This document shows positions 17,358 through 24,329 of a stretch of DNA of 28,728 nucleotides, in pieces. Both the position numbers and the translations under genes were made by a program. The notes under the pieces were generated by a model. It was not told the origin of the DNA, ran no database searches, and saw only the letters and a list, made by a program, of their open reading frames with translations. This DNA comes from an uncultured Eubacteriales bacterium (GTDB lineage Bacteria > Bacillota > Clostridia > Christensenellales > Pumilibacteraceae), in contig UQSP01000026.1 in assembly GCA_900543755.1 (NCBI GenBank), forward strand, positions 1 through 28,728, read 5' to 3'. How positions within the stretch are numbered: the stretch's first letter is position 1; each line of letters begins with the position of its first letter.

Positions 17358-17398
17358 GAAAAAAAAACGGGCGCGGTTGTAAATGCCGCACCCGTTTT
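17358..17398 (-). terminator. Terminator of the GH127 gene
   Basis: On the minus strand AAAACGGG (17398-17391) plus GCGG pairs with CCGC plus CCCGTTTT (to 17364), with one mismatch and a 9-nt loop. It leads into a run of nine T. Confidence 0.9.
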
Positions 17399-17441
17399 AA
17401 CGGGATTGATTATTTTCTGTCTATCTAAGCAGCCGCTTTTT

Positions 17442-19295
17442 TCAGGCTTTACGCACCCAGACAAGCATATCGCTTTCGCCGCGATTGGCAAACGCAAAAT
17501 AAGGTATGAACTTAAGACTTTTCTTCTCCCTATCGCTGTCGCAAGCAGGAAAATAAAGTGCGGACTCTGCTTTGTCGATAAAACCTTCCAATTTTACGGA
17601 ATACAAACCGTGGAAATCTTTTTCCTTCTTAGCTTTTTCCGCCGCCTCGGGAGAAACGGAAATGCGGTTTAATCTTTCGCCGTTATCAACCCCCTCCAGA
17701 CAATAGACAACGGGACCGTAGGTTAATGCGATACGACCCGCGTCGGCGCGCACTTTGGGATTTGCGGCAACAAAAGCCGCTTTTATGCCGAAATCCAGCT
17801 GAAGCGAAAAGCTTTTCTCCGCGTCGAAATAAGCGTAACCCTCTTCCACTTCGTATTTTACGGGCTTACCCATCGACGTCGCGACGAGTTTATTGCTCCA
17901 TTCCGGCAATCGTACCGCCAGCTTTTTGCCGCTGAAATTTTGAGATGATATTTCGGCTTTACCGCTTAAAGCATAGTTTTCGCGGATTTCCACCCTGCCT
18001 AAAGAAGTATTGACATCGGAAGAAACATATTGCTCTATATACAGCGTTTCGTTGCCTGCAAACGCAATTACGTCACCAAGCTCTGCAAAAAACCTGTTGA
18101 TGTTGGGCGGGCAGCAAGAACACCCGAAAACCTCAAGTCTTTGTGTAATGGGCAATCTTTCTTTGTCTGTCGGAGACGCGGACACTTCCCTGCCGTATTC
18201 CTCAAGCGCGATTTCCAATGGATTTTCGTAGAAGAACGCCTTGCCCGTAAGGTCGGTGGACGAAAGCAGAGAATTGTACATGACGCGCTCGATAAGATGT
18301 CCGTACTTGGGATTAAGGTCCATTTTACGCATACGCAGCGCAAAAAGTATAAAAGCTATGGCACAGCAGCTTTCGGAATAAGCGGTCGTATTGGGTAAAT
18401 CGTAAGGCACGGTAAAACTTTCGGAGCGGAAAGTAGAGCCTACTCCGCCGGTCACATACATTTTACTGTTGACAATATCGTCGAAAACGCTTGTAAGCGC
18501 CTTGAAAAGCTTTTCGTCGCCCGTCTCTTCGGCAAGGTCCGCCACCCCGCTGTAAAGATAAAGCGCGCGGACGCTGTGTCCCACCGCCTCCTTGAGATTA
18601 TAAATATCCGTATCGTCCTGACTGGCGTAACGGTTATCCAGATAAACATATTGCTCGTCGTGTTTTCCGCGGTTTTCAAGAAAGAACCGCGCCATTTCAA
18701 AATATTTTTCTTTGCCCGTATAACGGTAAAGCTTCATTAAAGCCAGCTCTATTTCTTCGTGACCTGGAGTTACGAAAGCCGCCGTCTTTTCCTTAATGAA
18801 CGCACGGTAAATACAATCGCAATACTTTTCCATTACCTCGAGGAACTTATGCTTACCCGTCGCCTTGTCGTATGCCACAGCCGCCTCTATGAGATGGCCC
18901 GCGCAATAAAGCTCGTGTTTTCCGCGGTTTCTGAATATTTTATCGGGAGTAATCTGCTGAAAAGTGGAATTGAGATATCCGTCGTCGCGCTGAGCGTTTG
19001 CCATGCAGTCAATAAGTTCGTCAATAAACTTTTCGTTTTCGCGCATGGAATCGCGGTCTTTTTCCATGATGTAGGCGACCGCCTCTATCCACTTGGCGAC
19101 GTCCGAATCGTAAAAAATATGCGGTTTCCTGCCGTTTTTCAGATAATTGAACCTTAACGCGTCGAAACGGGCTGTTTCCTCAAAGCGGTTTTTGACGCTT
19201 TCAAGCGATACGTTTTTGTTAAGCAGGTATCTTTTAAGCCAAAATCCGTCCTTCAAATCCACGTCGCGAAAGGAAACATTTTCGTATTTTTTCAT
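17442..19295 (-). CDS. Glycoside hydrolase family 127 (beta-L-arabinofuranosidase-type)
   Basis: The 617-residue protein matches GH127 (formerly DUF1680): an (alpha/alpha)6 barrel with AQRDDGYLN, HELYCAGHLIEAAVA, TPGHEEIELAL and YVTGGVGS, then beta domains. In characterised HypBA1 a zinc ion is held by one Glu and three Cys, one Cys being the nucleophile. The matching residues are visible as E308 and C310 (SESC) and C394-C395 (CSCCPPN), so the catalytic site looks intact, with C394 the probable nucleophile. There is no signal peptide, so it acts on imported arabinosides. AAGGAG lies close before the ATG. It is divergent from an AraC regulator, its likely controller. The substrate could differ from plain beta-L-arabinofuranose. 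Confidence 0.93.
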   Translation of the reverse strand: MKKYENVSFRDVDLKDGFWLKRYLLNKNVSLESVKNRFEETARFDALRFNYLKNGRKPHIFYDSDVAKWIEAVAYIMEKDRDSMRENEKFIDELIDCMANAQRDDGYLNSTFQQITPDKIFRNRGKHELYCAGHLIEAAVAYDKATGKHKFLEVMEKYCDCIYRAFIKEKTAAFVTPGHEEIELALMKLYRYTGKEKYFEMARFFLENRGKHDEQYVYLDNRYASQDDTDIYNLKEAVGHSVRALYLYSGVADLAEETGDEKLFKALTSVFDDIVNSKMYVTGGVGSTFRSESFTVPYDLPNTTAYSESCCAIAFILFALRMRKMDLNPKYGHLIERVMYNSLLSSTDLTGKAFFYENPLEIALEEYGREVSASPTDKERLPITQRLEVFGCSCCPPNINRFFAELGDVIAFAGNETLYIEQYVSSDVNTSLGRVEIRENYALSGKAEISSQNFSGKKLAVRLPEWSNKLVATSMGKPVKYEVEEGYAYFDAEKSFSLQLDFGIKAAFVAANPKVRADAGRIALTYGPVVYCLEGVDNGERLNRISVSPEAAEKAKKEKDFHGLYSVKLEGFIDKAESALYFPACDSDREKKSLKFIPYFAFANRGESDMLVWVRKA

Positions 19296-19314
19296 CTCTT
19301 TCTCCTTATTTTAA

Positions 19315-19360
19315 TTGACTTTACGCGCATATTATAATATATTTAACTCAATATTATCAA
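19315..19360. promoter_or_regulatory. Overlapping divergent promoters of GH127 and its AraC regulator
   Basis: Minus strand: TTGATA (19360-19355), 18-nt spacer, TATAAT (19336-19331) for GH127. Plus strand: TTGACT (19315-19320), 17-nt spacer, TATATT (19338-19343) for the regulator. The element GCGCATATT (19325-19333) inside it recurs in a perfect palindrome after the regulator gene. Confidence 0.65.
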
Positions 19361-19394
19361 TGAGAAAATCATACAAAAGGTGAAAAAATCCGAC

Positions 19395-20162
19395 ATGATT
19401 ACGCTTGACAACAAAGTTAATCTGACATTTTCTAACATGGGATTGTTCGATACCGAAAGTCCTTGGACGCACCCCGTGATTACAATCGACAGCTTTGAGC
19501 TTATTTTTGTCACCGAGGGAACGGTTTCTCTTTACGAAGGAGAAAAAAATTTCGAGCTTAATAAAGGCGAAATGATACTGCTTTTTCCCGGCGTGGAGCA
19601 CGGCGGAAACAAGGAAAGCCGTGGTCACACATCCTTTTACTGGCTGCATTTTTACACCGACTGCATTTCGGATTTTCTTGTTCCCAAGGTATGTGTGCCC
19701 GACCCTGTAAAAACCGAAAAAACATTCAAAAAAATCATGCATACTTCAAAGAATTCATCTTTGCTGTGCGAGCTTTCGCTTGCAGAGTTTCTTTTGTCTC
19801 TATCTGAGCCATTCGAATACAAAAACAAGCTTGCCTGCGAAGTAAACGAATACATCAGAATCAACGCGCGCAAAAAATTAACCGCCGCCACCGTGGCAAG
19901 CCGTTTCGGATACAGTACGGACTACGTTTCGCGGGTATACAAAAGGGAATTCGGGGTGGACGTAAAGACGGGCATAATAAAACAGCGGCTGGAATACATA
20001 GAGTCGCTGCTTATAAACACGGATTATACCGTAAAAGAAATCGCGCAGATGAGCGGTTTCGAGGACGAAAACTGCTTTGTTAAGTTTTTCAAATATCACG
20101 AAAACGTCACGCCCACGCTTTTCAGAAACAAATTCTTTTATGTGCACATGAACAACCGCTGA
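19395..20162 (+). CDS. AraC-family regulator beside GH127
   Basis: The 255-residue protein has an N-terminal cupin-like sensor (FELIFVTEGTVSLYEG, then KGEMILLFPGVEHGG and YWLHF). The C-terminal AraC double helix-turn-helix runs from about residue 155, with AATVASRFGYSTDYVSRVYKREFG and VKEIAQMSGFEDENCFVKFFKYHENVTP. The frame also opens with GTG at 19380, but AAAAGG would directly abut that codon. AAGGTGA sits 11 nt before the ATG at 19395, which is therefore preferred. Divergence and shared promoter space with GH127 suggest it senses an arabinoside-type sugar and activates that gene. Confidence 0.88.
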   Translation: MITLDNKVNLTFSNMGLFDTESPWTHPVITIDSFELIFVTEGTVSLYEGEKNFELNKGEMILLFPGVEHGGNKESRGHTSFYWLHFYTDCISDFLVPKVCVPDPVKTEKTFKKIMHTSKNSSLLCELSLAEFLLSLSEPFEYKNKLACEVNEYIRINARKKLTAATVASRFGYSTDYVSRVYKREFGVDVKTGIIKQRLEYIESLLINTDYTVKEIAQMSGFEDENCFVKFFKYHENVTPTLFRNKFFYVHMNNR

Positions 20163-20192
20163 ATTTTTGCGCCGAAATTTACCTAAATAAAC

Positions 20193-20208
20193 AAATATGC
20201 GCATATTT
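20193..20208. repeat. Perfect 16-bp palindrome after the AraC gene
   Basis: AAATATGC and GCATATTT abut with no spacer. Its GCGCATATT half (20199-20207) also occurs at 19325-19333 in the divergent promoter, so it may be an extra binding site. Confidence 0.55.
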
Positions 20209-20225
20209 CAATATAAAATTTTTGT

Positions 20226-20256
20226 ATAAAGCCTTTAACCTGCGGCTTTTATTTTT
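20226..20256 (+). terminator. Terminator of the AraC gene
   Basis: AAAGCC/GGCTTT form a 6-bp stem (20228-20233, 20244-20249) with a 10-nt loop, followed by TATTTTT. Confidence 0.65.
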
Positions 20257-20306
20257 AACTTAACGCAAAATAAGTCGGTAAAACAGGAATCCTCAGATTT
20301 ATACGG

Positions 20307-20870
20307 TCAAATCGCGGCATAAATCTTTTTTCTCAAAACCCTCTCGTCAAATTCGTCCTCTAAAGTAAGGGTAAGCACGTTAAGCCCTGCGCGCTCCGCT
20401 ATACAGCGCACTTTTTCGTCGCGGGCTATTCTGTCCGCACGATTATGGCTGGCGTCGTTAAGTTCCACGATAAGACGCGGTTTTAATGTGCGGCGGTCAC
20501 ACAGCGCGAAATCCACGATACGGAAAAGTTCGTTGCGGTAGGAACCGAAATTAACCTTATCTATAAGCGAAGCAAGTGCCACCTGCGGAAAAACCTCGAA
20601 ATCCGAGCCTGCCGCACGCAAAAGACGCGCGTAAAGCCGTCGCTCAGGCTCGCTCATGAAACTTTCCTTGACGGCGTAACGGTATTGCTCGTTTACGGGC
20701 TCAGCTTTCTTTTCCTTGGTTAAAAGCAGTGACACGCCCAGCAGAATAAATACTATTCCGCCTATTCTCAACCACCATACGGCCGCGCCCAGATTGAGAA
20801 AAGACAAAGCGAACGCCGCGGCCCCCATACCCGTTATTATGAGAAAATTTATATATTTGTTTTTTTTCAT
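20307..20870 (-). CDS. DUF2726 domain membrane protein
   Basis: The 187-residue protein has two membrane spans (about residues 7-28 and 31-50). A DUF2726 domain follows, from SEPERRLYARLL to the end. That domain belongs to the restriction-endonuclease-like fold; here RIVDFALCD and LIVELNDASHN (D, then E-x-N) occupy the places of the PD-(D/E)xK acids, followed by a repeated Arg/Asp-rich helix and a beta strand VLTLTL. Whether it cuts nucleic acid is unknown; the domain is commonly annotated as nuclease-like without a proven substrate. Only a weak GGA precedes the ATG. It lies apart from its neighbours and gives no operon clue. Confidence 0.82.
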   Translation of the reverse strand: MKKNKYINFLIITGMGAAAFALSFLNLGAAVWWLRIGGIVFILLGVSLLLTKEKKAEPVNEQYRYAVKESFMSEPERRLYARLLRAAGSDFEVFPQVALASLIDKVNFGSYRNELFRIVDFALCDRRTLKPRLIVELNDASHNRADRIARDEKVRCIAERAGLNVLTLTLEDEFDERVLRKKIYAAI

Positions 20871-20947
20871 GATTCCGTTTATGTAAACTAAAAAAATTCA
20901 AACCCGAATTAGCGCTTACATTGCCTGTCGGTAAAAACACGATTGAC

Positions 20948-21121
20948 TTAAAACTCATTAAAAATCAAATCGCATAATTCTTGCCCTGAAAAACAAGAAA
21001 TTGCTTCACCATAGGTTTCTGTTACCCTCTTTTTCCGTCTCTCAGATGACGGGAGTGCTAGCCGATACTTACACCGCGCCTGATTTAAAATATCGTAATA
21101 CGTCAAACTACCCTGCTCCGC
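20948..21121 (-). other. 57-codon open frame, possible repeat or gene remnant
   Basis: Between the jag terminator and the DUF2726 gene, the minus strand stays open for 57 codons ending in TAA at 20948. The translation includes YYDILNQARCKYRLALPSS and VTETYGEAISCFSGQELC, which look protein-like. The only upstream start is a TTG at 21106 with no ribosome binding site. A CCGTC/GACGG hairpin (21035-21052) lies inside. I cannot name a family. It could be an interspersed repeat, a gene remnant, or chance. Apart from this, the 20871-21124 gap holds nothing I recognise. Confidence 0.35.
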
Positions 21122-21124
21122 TTA

Positions 21125-21161
21125 TAAAAACAAAGTCCGAAAGTTAAGTTCCGGACTTTTT
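21125..21161 (-). terminator. Terminator of the rpmH-jag operon
   Basis: On the minus strand AAAGTCCG (21159-21152) pairs with CGGACTTT (21139-21132) across a 12-nt loop, followed by GTTTTT. Confidence 0.88.
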
Positions 21162-21166
21162 AGGTT

Positions 21167-22078
21167 TTATTGTTTTTTTTCGTAGCGCTTGGGGAATATT
21201 ACCACTCTTCTGTTGGGCTCCTTACCCTCGGATTTGGTAACGACCTTTTCGTTTGCCGAAAGCGTGGAGTGAATGATTTTGCGGTGCGTGTTGTTCATAG
21301 GCTCAAGCACCACTTTTCTGCCCGTGCGTATGCACTTGGACGCCATTCTGTTTGCAAGCGCGACAAGCGACTGCTCGCGTTTTACGCGGTAGTTATGGCT
21401 GTCTACGTTTACGTGGACGAATTTGTCGTTGCTTTCCTCCACCGCGCGCTTGGTAAGTATCTGAAGCGCATCCAGCACCTCGCCCCTGTGACCGATGACC
21501 GCAGAATCCTCGGTGACGAGATTAATATCGATATTGCCGTGCGAAGTGTCCGTTTCGACTTTAGCGTCGATTTTCATAAGCGACAGCAGTTTTTCAAGAT
21601 AATCTTTGGCGACCTTAACCTGATTTTCGTCCACCTTGGCGGGTTTAGACTCGGGCGCAGACTCCTGTTCCACGGGCTTAAGCGGCGCGGGACGAGTGTC
21701 AGCCACAGGCTTCTTTTCCTTAACCGCGGGGTTTGCCGGACGGCTTTCCTTCTTTTCTTTGACTTCGCCCGAAGGTTTGACAGCGGGCTTTTCGGTTTTC
21801 TGAACGGGTTTTTGCTGTTGCTTAGCATCAGAAGGAGCGGCTTTTACCTCTTTCGGCTCCTTATTAACGGCCTTTTCTTCTTTTTGCGCCTTAACTACGG
21901 CTTTTTCTTTTGCGGGCTGATCGTCTTCGACGACCGTAAGCCTTACTTTGGCTTTTCTGAAAAGGCCGCCTTGCTGAAGGATTTCAACGTTAACCTCGGC
22001 AAGACTGACACCCAGCTCCTTAAGTCCGGCTTTAATGGCGTCGTCTATTTTTTTACCCGTCATCTCCACTTCTTTCAT
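21167..22078 (-). CDS. jag: Jag/KhpB RNA-binding protein
   Basis: The 303-residue protein has the Jag domain at its N-terminus (GKKIDDAIKAGLKELGV..VEILQQGG, about residues 6-55). A long Lys/Pro/Glu-rich linker of about 100 residues follows, then a KH domain with GHRG as its GxxG loop, and an R3H domain (NYRVKREQSLVALANRMA..PMNNTHRKIIHSTL) ending in RRVVIFPKRY. Jag binds RNA, pairs with KhpA, and links membrane insertion and cell-shape control in Gram-positive bacteria. The frame is open 38 codons upstream, but that extension would overlap the yidC end. The ATG at 22078 has AAGAGGTG at 22086-22093, so it is chosen. It is last in the rpmH operon. Confidence 0.94.
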   Translation of the reverse strand: MKEVEMTGKKIDDAIKAGLKELGVSLAEVNVEILQQGGLFRKAKVRLTVVEDDQPAKEKAVVKAQKEEKAVNKEPKEVKAAPSDAKQQQKPVQKTEKPAVKPSGEVKEKKESRPANPAVKEKKPVADTRPAPLKPVEQESAPESKPAKVDENQVKVAKDYLEKLLSLMKIDAKVETDTSHGNIDINLVTEDSAVIGHRGEVLDALQILTKRAVEESNDKFVHVNVDSHNYRVKREQSLVALANRMASKCIRTGRKVVLEPMNNTHRKIIHSTLSANEKVVTKSEGKEPNRRVVIFPKRYEKKQ

Positions 22079-22109
22079 TATTTTACACCTCTTTTCGGAA
22101 AAAAACGGT

Positions 22110-23249
22110 TCAGTTATGGTCGTTCGGATCGGGACGGCCGTATTTGTGAACTTCCGTTTCCAGTTTATGTTGTTCTTTTTTATCGATGGCAAGCAGGATA
22201 AGATTGGATCCCACGTTTATAATCAGCGAGAACGCGTAGTTTACGACGAGGTAAAGCGCGAAAGCGGATGTGTAACTGAGCGAGAAGAAGCCGATCATGA
22301 CGGGCATGATGAACATCATCGCTTTCATTGCTCCGCTGCCCATCGCCTCGTTGACCTGACCGCTTTTCTTTTGCTGGCGCATGGTTACAAGCTGCATCGC
22401 AACGGACATAAGCACCGAAAGAACGGGCAGAATAAGATATCCGTTGGCGCCGTTGCTTTCCTCGGCAAGCAAGAGGCCCATGACGGTGGGATACATCGTC
22501 TTCATACGCGCGAGTTCGTCGTCGGTAAGACCCGATTTAGACGCAGAAGTACCGTATTTGCCGATATTGGTGTTGAACTGCGATTCGCTGTTGACCTCTT
22601 TTTTCCAGGGAACGTCGGGGCTCCAGATGTTCTTTATCCACAAAAAGCTTGTCTTGTTTTCCTGATAGTAATCGAAAACCTCTTTCTGAGCGTACTGGAC
22701 GTTGTAATCGATAACCGAGCCGTCGGGATTTTTACGCTCGTCCGTGACAACCCCCTGCTCTTTAAGCGCGGCTTTCGATGCGTCGTCCATGCCGTTGTAC
22801 TCCACTATTGCGGCGTCGTAACGGTTATAAAGCTCATAATACTCTTTAAAGTTCATGTACTGGCTTACTTCGTTAAGCGCGCCTAAGAGAGAAAACATAA
22901 CCGCCATGGTGACGATAGCGGGCAGACATGAAGAGAAATAGGAAAAGCCCGCCTGCTTGTTAAGCTGCATTTGTTTTTGTGCAAGAATAGTCCTGTCGGT
23001 GTACTGCTTTTGCAGTTTTTCCATCTGCGGCTTAAGCCTTTCGGTAATTTTCTGATTTTTACGCGCCATGTAACGCTGATAGATGTCAAGCGGCGAAAGC
23101 AATAGTTTAAGGCACAGCGTAAAAAACACCACTCTCCATCCGTAGTTGGCGATAAAATCGAAAACGTGAAGTATCAGTAGCTCCCACAGCCAGTTCGGCT
23201 GTTTTATAGCCGTTTCCGCGGCGAAGAGCGTTGCGCTCAGAAAAGCCAT
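22110..23249 (-). CDS. yidC: YidC/Oxa1 membrane protein insertase
   Basis: This 379-residue YidC inserts membrane proteins alone or with SecYEG. The insertase core is seen as GWRVVFFTLCLKLLLSPLDIYQ (first core span), a cytoplasmic charged hairpin with KPQMEKLQKQY, LPAIVTMAVMFSLLGALNE, FLWIKNIWSPD, YLILPVLSVLMSVAMQL, and a final pair of spans followed by a short charged tail. The Arg usually present in the first core span groove appears replaced by Lys48. About 65 extra residues (130-198) and another 50 before the third span enlarge external loops. There is no lipoprotein signal. AAAGGAG inside yidD precedes the ATG; the genes overlap by 13 nt. Confidence 0.94.
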   Translation of the reverse strand: MAFLSATLFAAETAIKQPNWLWELLILHVFDFIANYGWRVVFFTLCLKLLLSPLDIYQRYMARKNQKITERLKPQMEKLQKQYTDRTILAQKQMQLNKQAGFSYFSSCLPAIVTMAVMFSLLGALNEVSQYMNFKEYYELYNRYDAAIVEYNGMDDASKAALKEQGVVTDERKNPDGSVIDYNVQYAQKEVFDYYQENKTSFLWIKNIWSPDVPWKKEVNSESQFNTNIGKYGTSASKSGLTDDELARMKTMYPTVMGLLLAEESNGANGYLILPVLSVLMSVAMQLVTMRQQKKSGQVNEAMGSGAMKAMMFIMPVMIGFFSLSYTSAFALYLVVNYAFSLIINVGSNLILLAIDKKEQHKLETEVHKYGRPDPNDHN

Positions 23250-23524
23250 TTCATTGCTCCTTTTGGATTGTCGGGTACGGGGTCAAAACCGCCTTTTTTC
23301 CACGGAACGCATCTGCATATTCTTTTTACACCCAGCCACACGCCCTTAACGGCGCCGAACTTTTCAATCGCTTCCAGCATATACGCCGAACAGCTTGGAT
23401 AATAAATACAAGTTGGCGGGAAAAGCGGAGAAATACATTTGCGGTAAAACAGTACCGGCAAAACGAACAACCACTTTAATGACAGTACGTCCCGAAATTT
23501 AATCTTTTTTTTCTTTTTCGTCAT
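23237..23524 (-). CDS. yidD: YidD membrane protein insertion efficiency factor
   Basis: The 95-residue protein matches YidD: YRKCISPLFPPTCIYYPSCSAY, AIEKFGAVKG and RICRCVPWKKGGFDPVP, with a Lys-rich amphipathic N-terminus. It assists YidC-dependent insertion at the membrane. It overlaps rnpA by 26 nt and yidC by 13 nt, giving tight translational linkage. The family is often described as membrane-associated. The Tyr-rich TCIYYPSCS replaces the more usual CRFxPSCS. Confidence 0.95.
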   Translation of the reverse strand: MTKKKKKIKFRDVLSLKWLFVLPVLFYRKCISPLFPPTCIYYPSCSAYMLEAIEKFGAVKGVWLGVKRICRCVPWKKGGFDPVPDNPKGAMKWLF

Positions 23525-23861
23525 CGGATTTTTTCAAAAGTCCTGAACGGACGAAACACATATCCATTCTGGACTTAAGCTGATTGAAAGAAAGCTTGTC
23601 CACGCCTGCGGATACGATAAATACCGCCTGACAAGGCGCAAGCCGTTTTATATATTCCGCCGCGATGGCGCGCATACGTCTTTTAACCTTGTTGCGGACG
23701 ACGGCATGACCTATCTTGTTGCTGACGGAAAAGCCGATTTTGACGCCGGACTTACTTTTTACGAAATTAAGCCTGACGGGTTTTTCCGCAGCGCGGCTGC
23801 CGTGCGCGTATAGATACGAAAAGGAGCCGTTTTTGGTCAGTCTGTATTTTTTTGACAGCAT
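23499..23861 (-). CDS. rnpA: RNase P protein component
   Basis: This 120-residue basic protein binds the catalytic RNase P RNA in tRNA 5' maturation. Visible are KKYRLTKNGSFSYLYAHG, GFSVSNKIGHAVVRNKVKRRMR (RNR motif about 56-64) and the closing KSRMDM. It is the usual gene after rpmH and overlaps yidD, as in most Bacillota. Its C-terminus is a charged tail. Translation starts at the ATG at 23861; a good ribosome binding site is not obvious. Confidence 0.96.
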   Translation of the reverse strand: MLSKKYRLTKNGSFSYLYAHGSRAAEKPVRLNFVKSKSGVKIGFSVSNKIGHAVVRNKVKRRMRAIAAEYIKRLAPCQAVFIVSAGVDKLSFNQLKSRMDMCFVRSGLLKKSDDEKEKKD

Positions 23862-23885
23862 TTTTTACTAAAAATCCGCTTGTTA

Positions 23886-23933
23886 AACGGGCGCGCAATA
23901 AGCGCAAAAATGCCCCCGTTGATTCAGGGGCCA
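23886..23933 (-). promoter_or_regulatory. Candidate attenuator between rpmH and rnpA
   Basis: In the transcript, GCCCC (23931-23927) pairs with GGGGC (23916-23912) and is followed by AUUUUUG (T run at 23910-23906), a terminator-like hairpin. The partner AACGGGG can instead pair with downstream CCCGUU (23891-23886), enclosing a GCGC/GCGC hairpin (23905-23902, 23896-23893). The two structures exclude each other. This could set the L34 to RNase P protein ratio. Confidence 0.5.
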
Positions 23934-24000
23934 TTTTATCTTACGTTTCAAAAGTGCGCTTTGTTGTCCGTTAGTTTCACGCGCCGGGCAAAAAACAAGT

Positions 24001-24156
24001 TTAACGGTTTCCGCCCAAAGGTGCGACCGCGACGTTTGCTCTTCCCTTACGGCGACGACGGGAAAGCACTCTCCTTCCGCTGGAAGTTTTCATTCTCTGA
24101 CGGAAGCCGTGTACTTTGGCTCTTTTTCTCTTCTTGGGTTGATAAGTCCTTTTCAT
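24001..24156 (-). CDS. rpmH: Ribosomal protein L34
   Basis: The 51-residue product begins MKRTYQPKKRKRAKVHGFR and continues with RMKTSSGRRVLSRRRRKGR, the L34 signature. Most L34 proteins end after the RRRRKGR block plus a few residues (about 44). Here an extra tail ANVAVAPLGGNR follows. AGGAGAT about 7 nt before the ATG is the ribosome binding site. It heads the rpmH-rnpA-yidD-yidC-jag operon. Confidence 0.97.
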   Translation of the reverse strand: MKRTYQPKKRKRAKVHGFRQRMKTSSGRRVLSRRRRKGRANVAVAPLGGNR

Positions 24157-24193
24157 TGCTGTATCTCCTGATAAATTACGATGTTACCGAACT

Positions 24194-24222
24194 ATTATAT
24201 AAAAAAGCAAGCGTTTAGTCAA
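24194..24222 (-). promoter_or_regulatory. Strong promoter of the rpmH operon
   Basis: On the minus strand TTGACT (24222-24217), 17-nt spacer, TATAAT (24199-24194); start near 24187. It is the best promoter match in the window, as expected for a ribosomal protein gene. Confidence 0.88.
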
Positions 24223-24252
24223 CTGTTTTGAAGTCGGTTGCTTTGTAAATCC

Positions 24253-24281
24253 TTGCAAATTTTCCTTTAAAGATATATACT
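24253..24281 (+). promoter_or_regulatory. Promoter of ttcA and the AraC gene
   Basis: TTGCAA (24253-24258), 17-nt spacer, TATACT (24276-24281), 48 nt upstream of the ttcA ATG. It is divergent from the rpmH promoter. Confidence 0.7.
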
Positions 24282-24329
24282 TTAATAAGCCGACGGCATT
24301 TATAAAGCAAAATTTTCGGAGAAAAGACC

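Noticed and set aside
20871..21124. TPP or other riboswitch, suggested by CTGAGA within the gap
   Set aside because: The remaining conserved thi-box elements are missing on both strands, and no metabolic gene follows.
21170..22201. Long plus-strand frame opposite jag (343 codons)
   Set aside because: Low-complexity Phe/Leu/Arg-rich translation that mirrors the Lys/Glu/Pro-rich linker of jag; a shadow frame.
24157..24329. Possible replication origin next to rpmH
   Set aside because: No dnaA gene and no cluster of TTATCCACA-like boxes; the gap is fully used by two divergent promoters.
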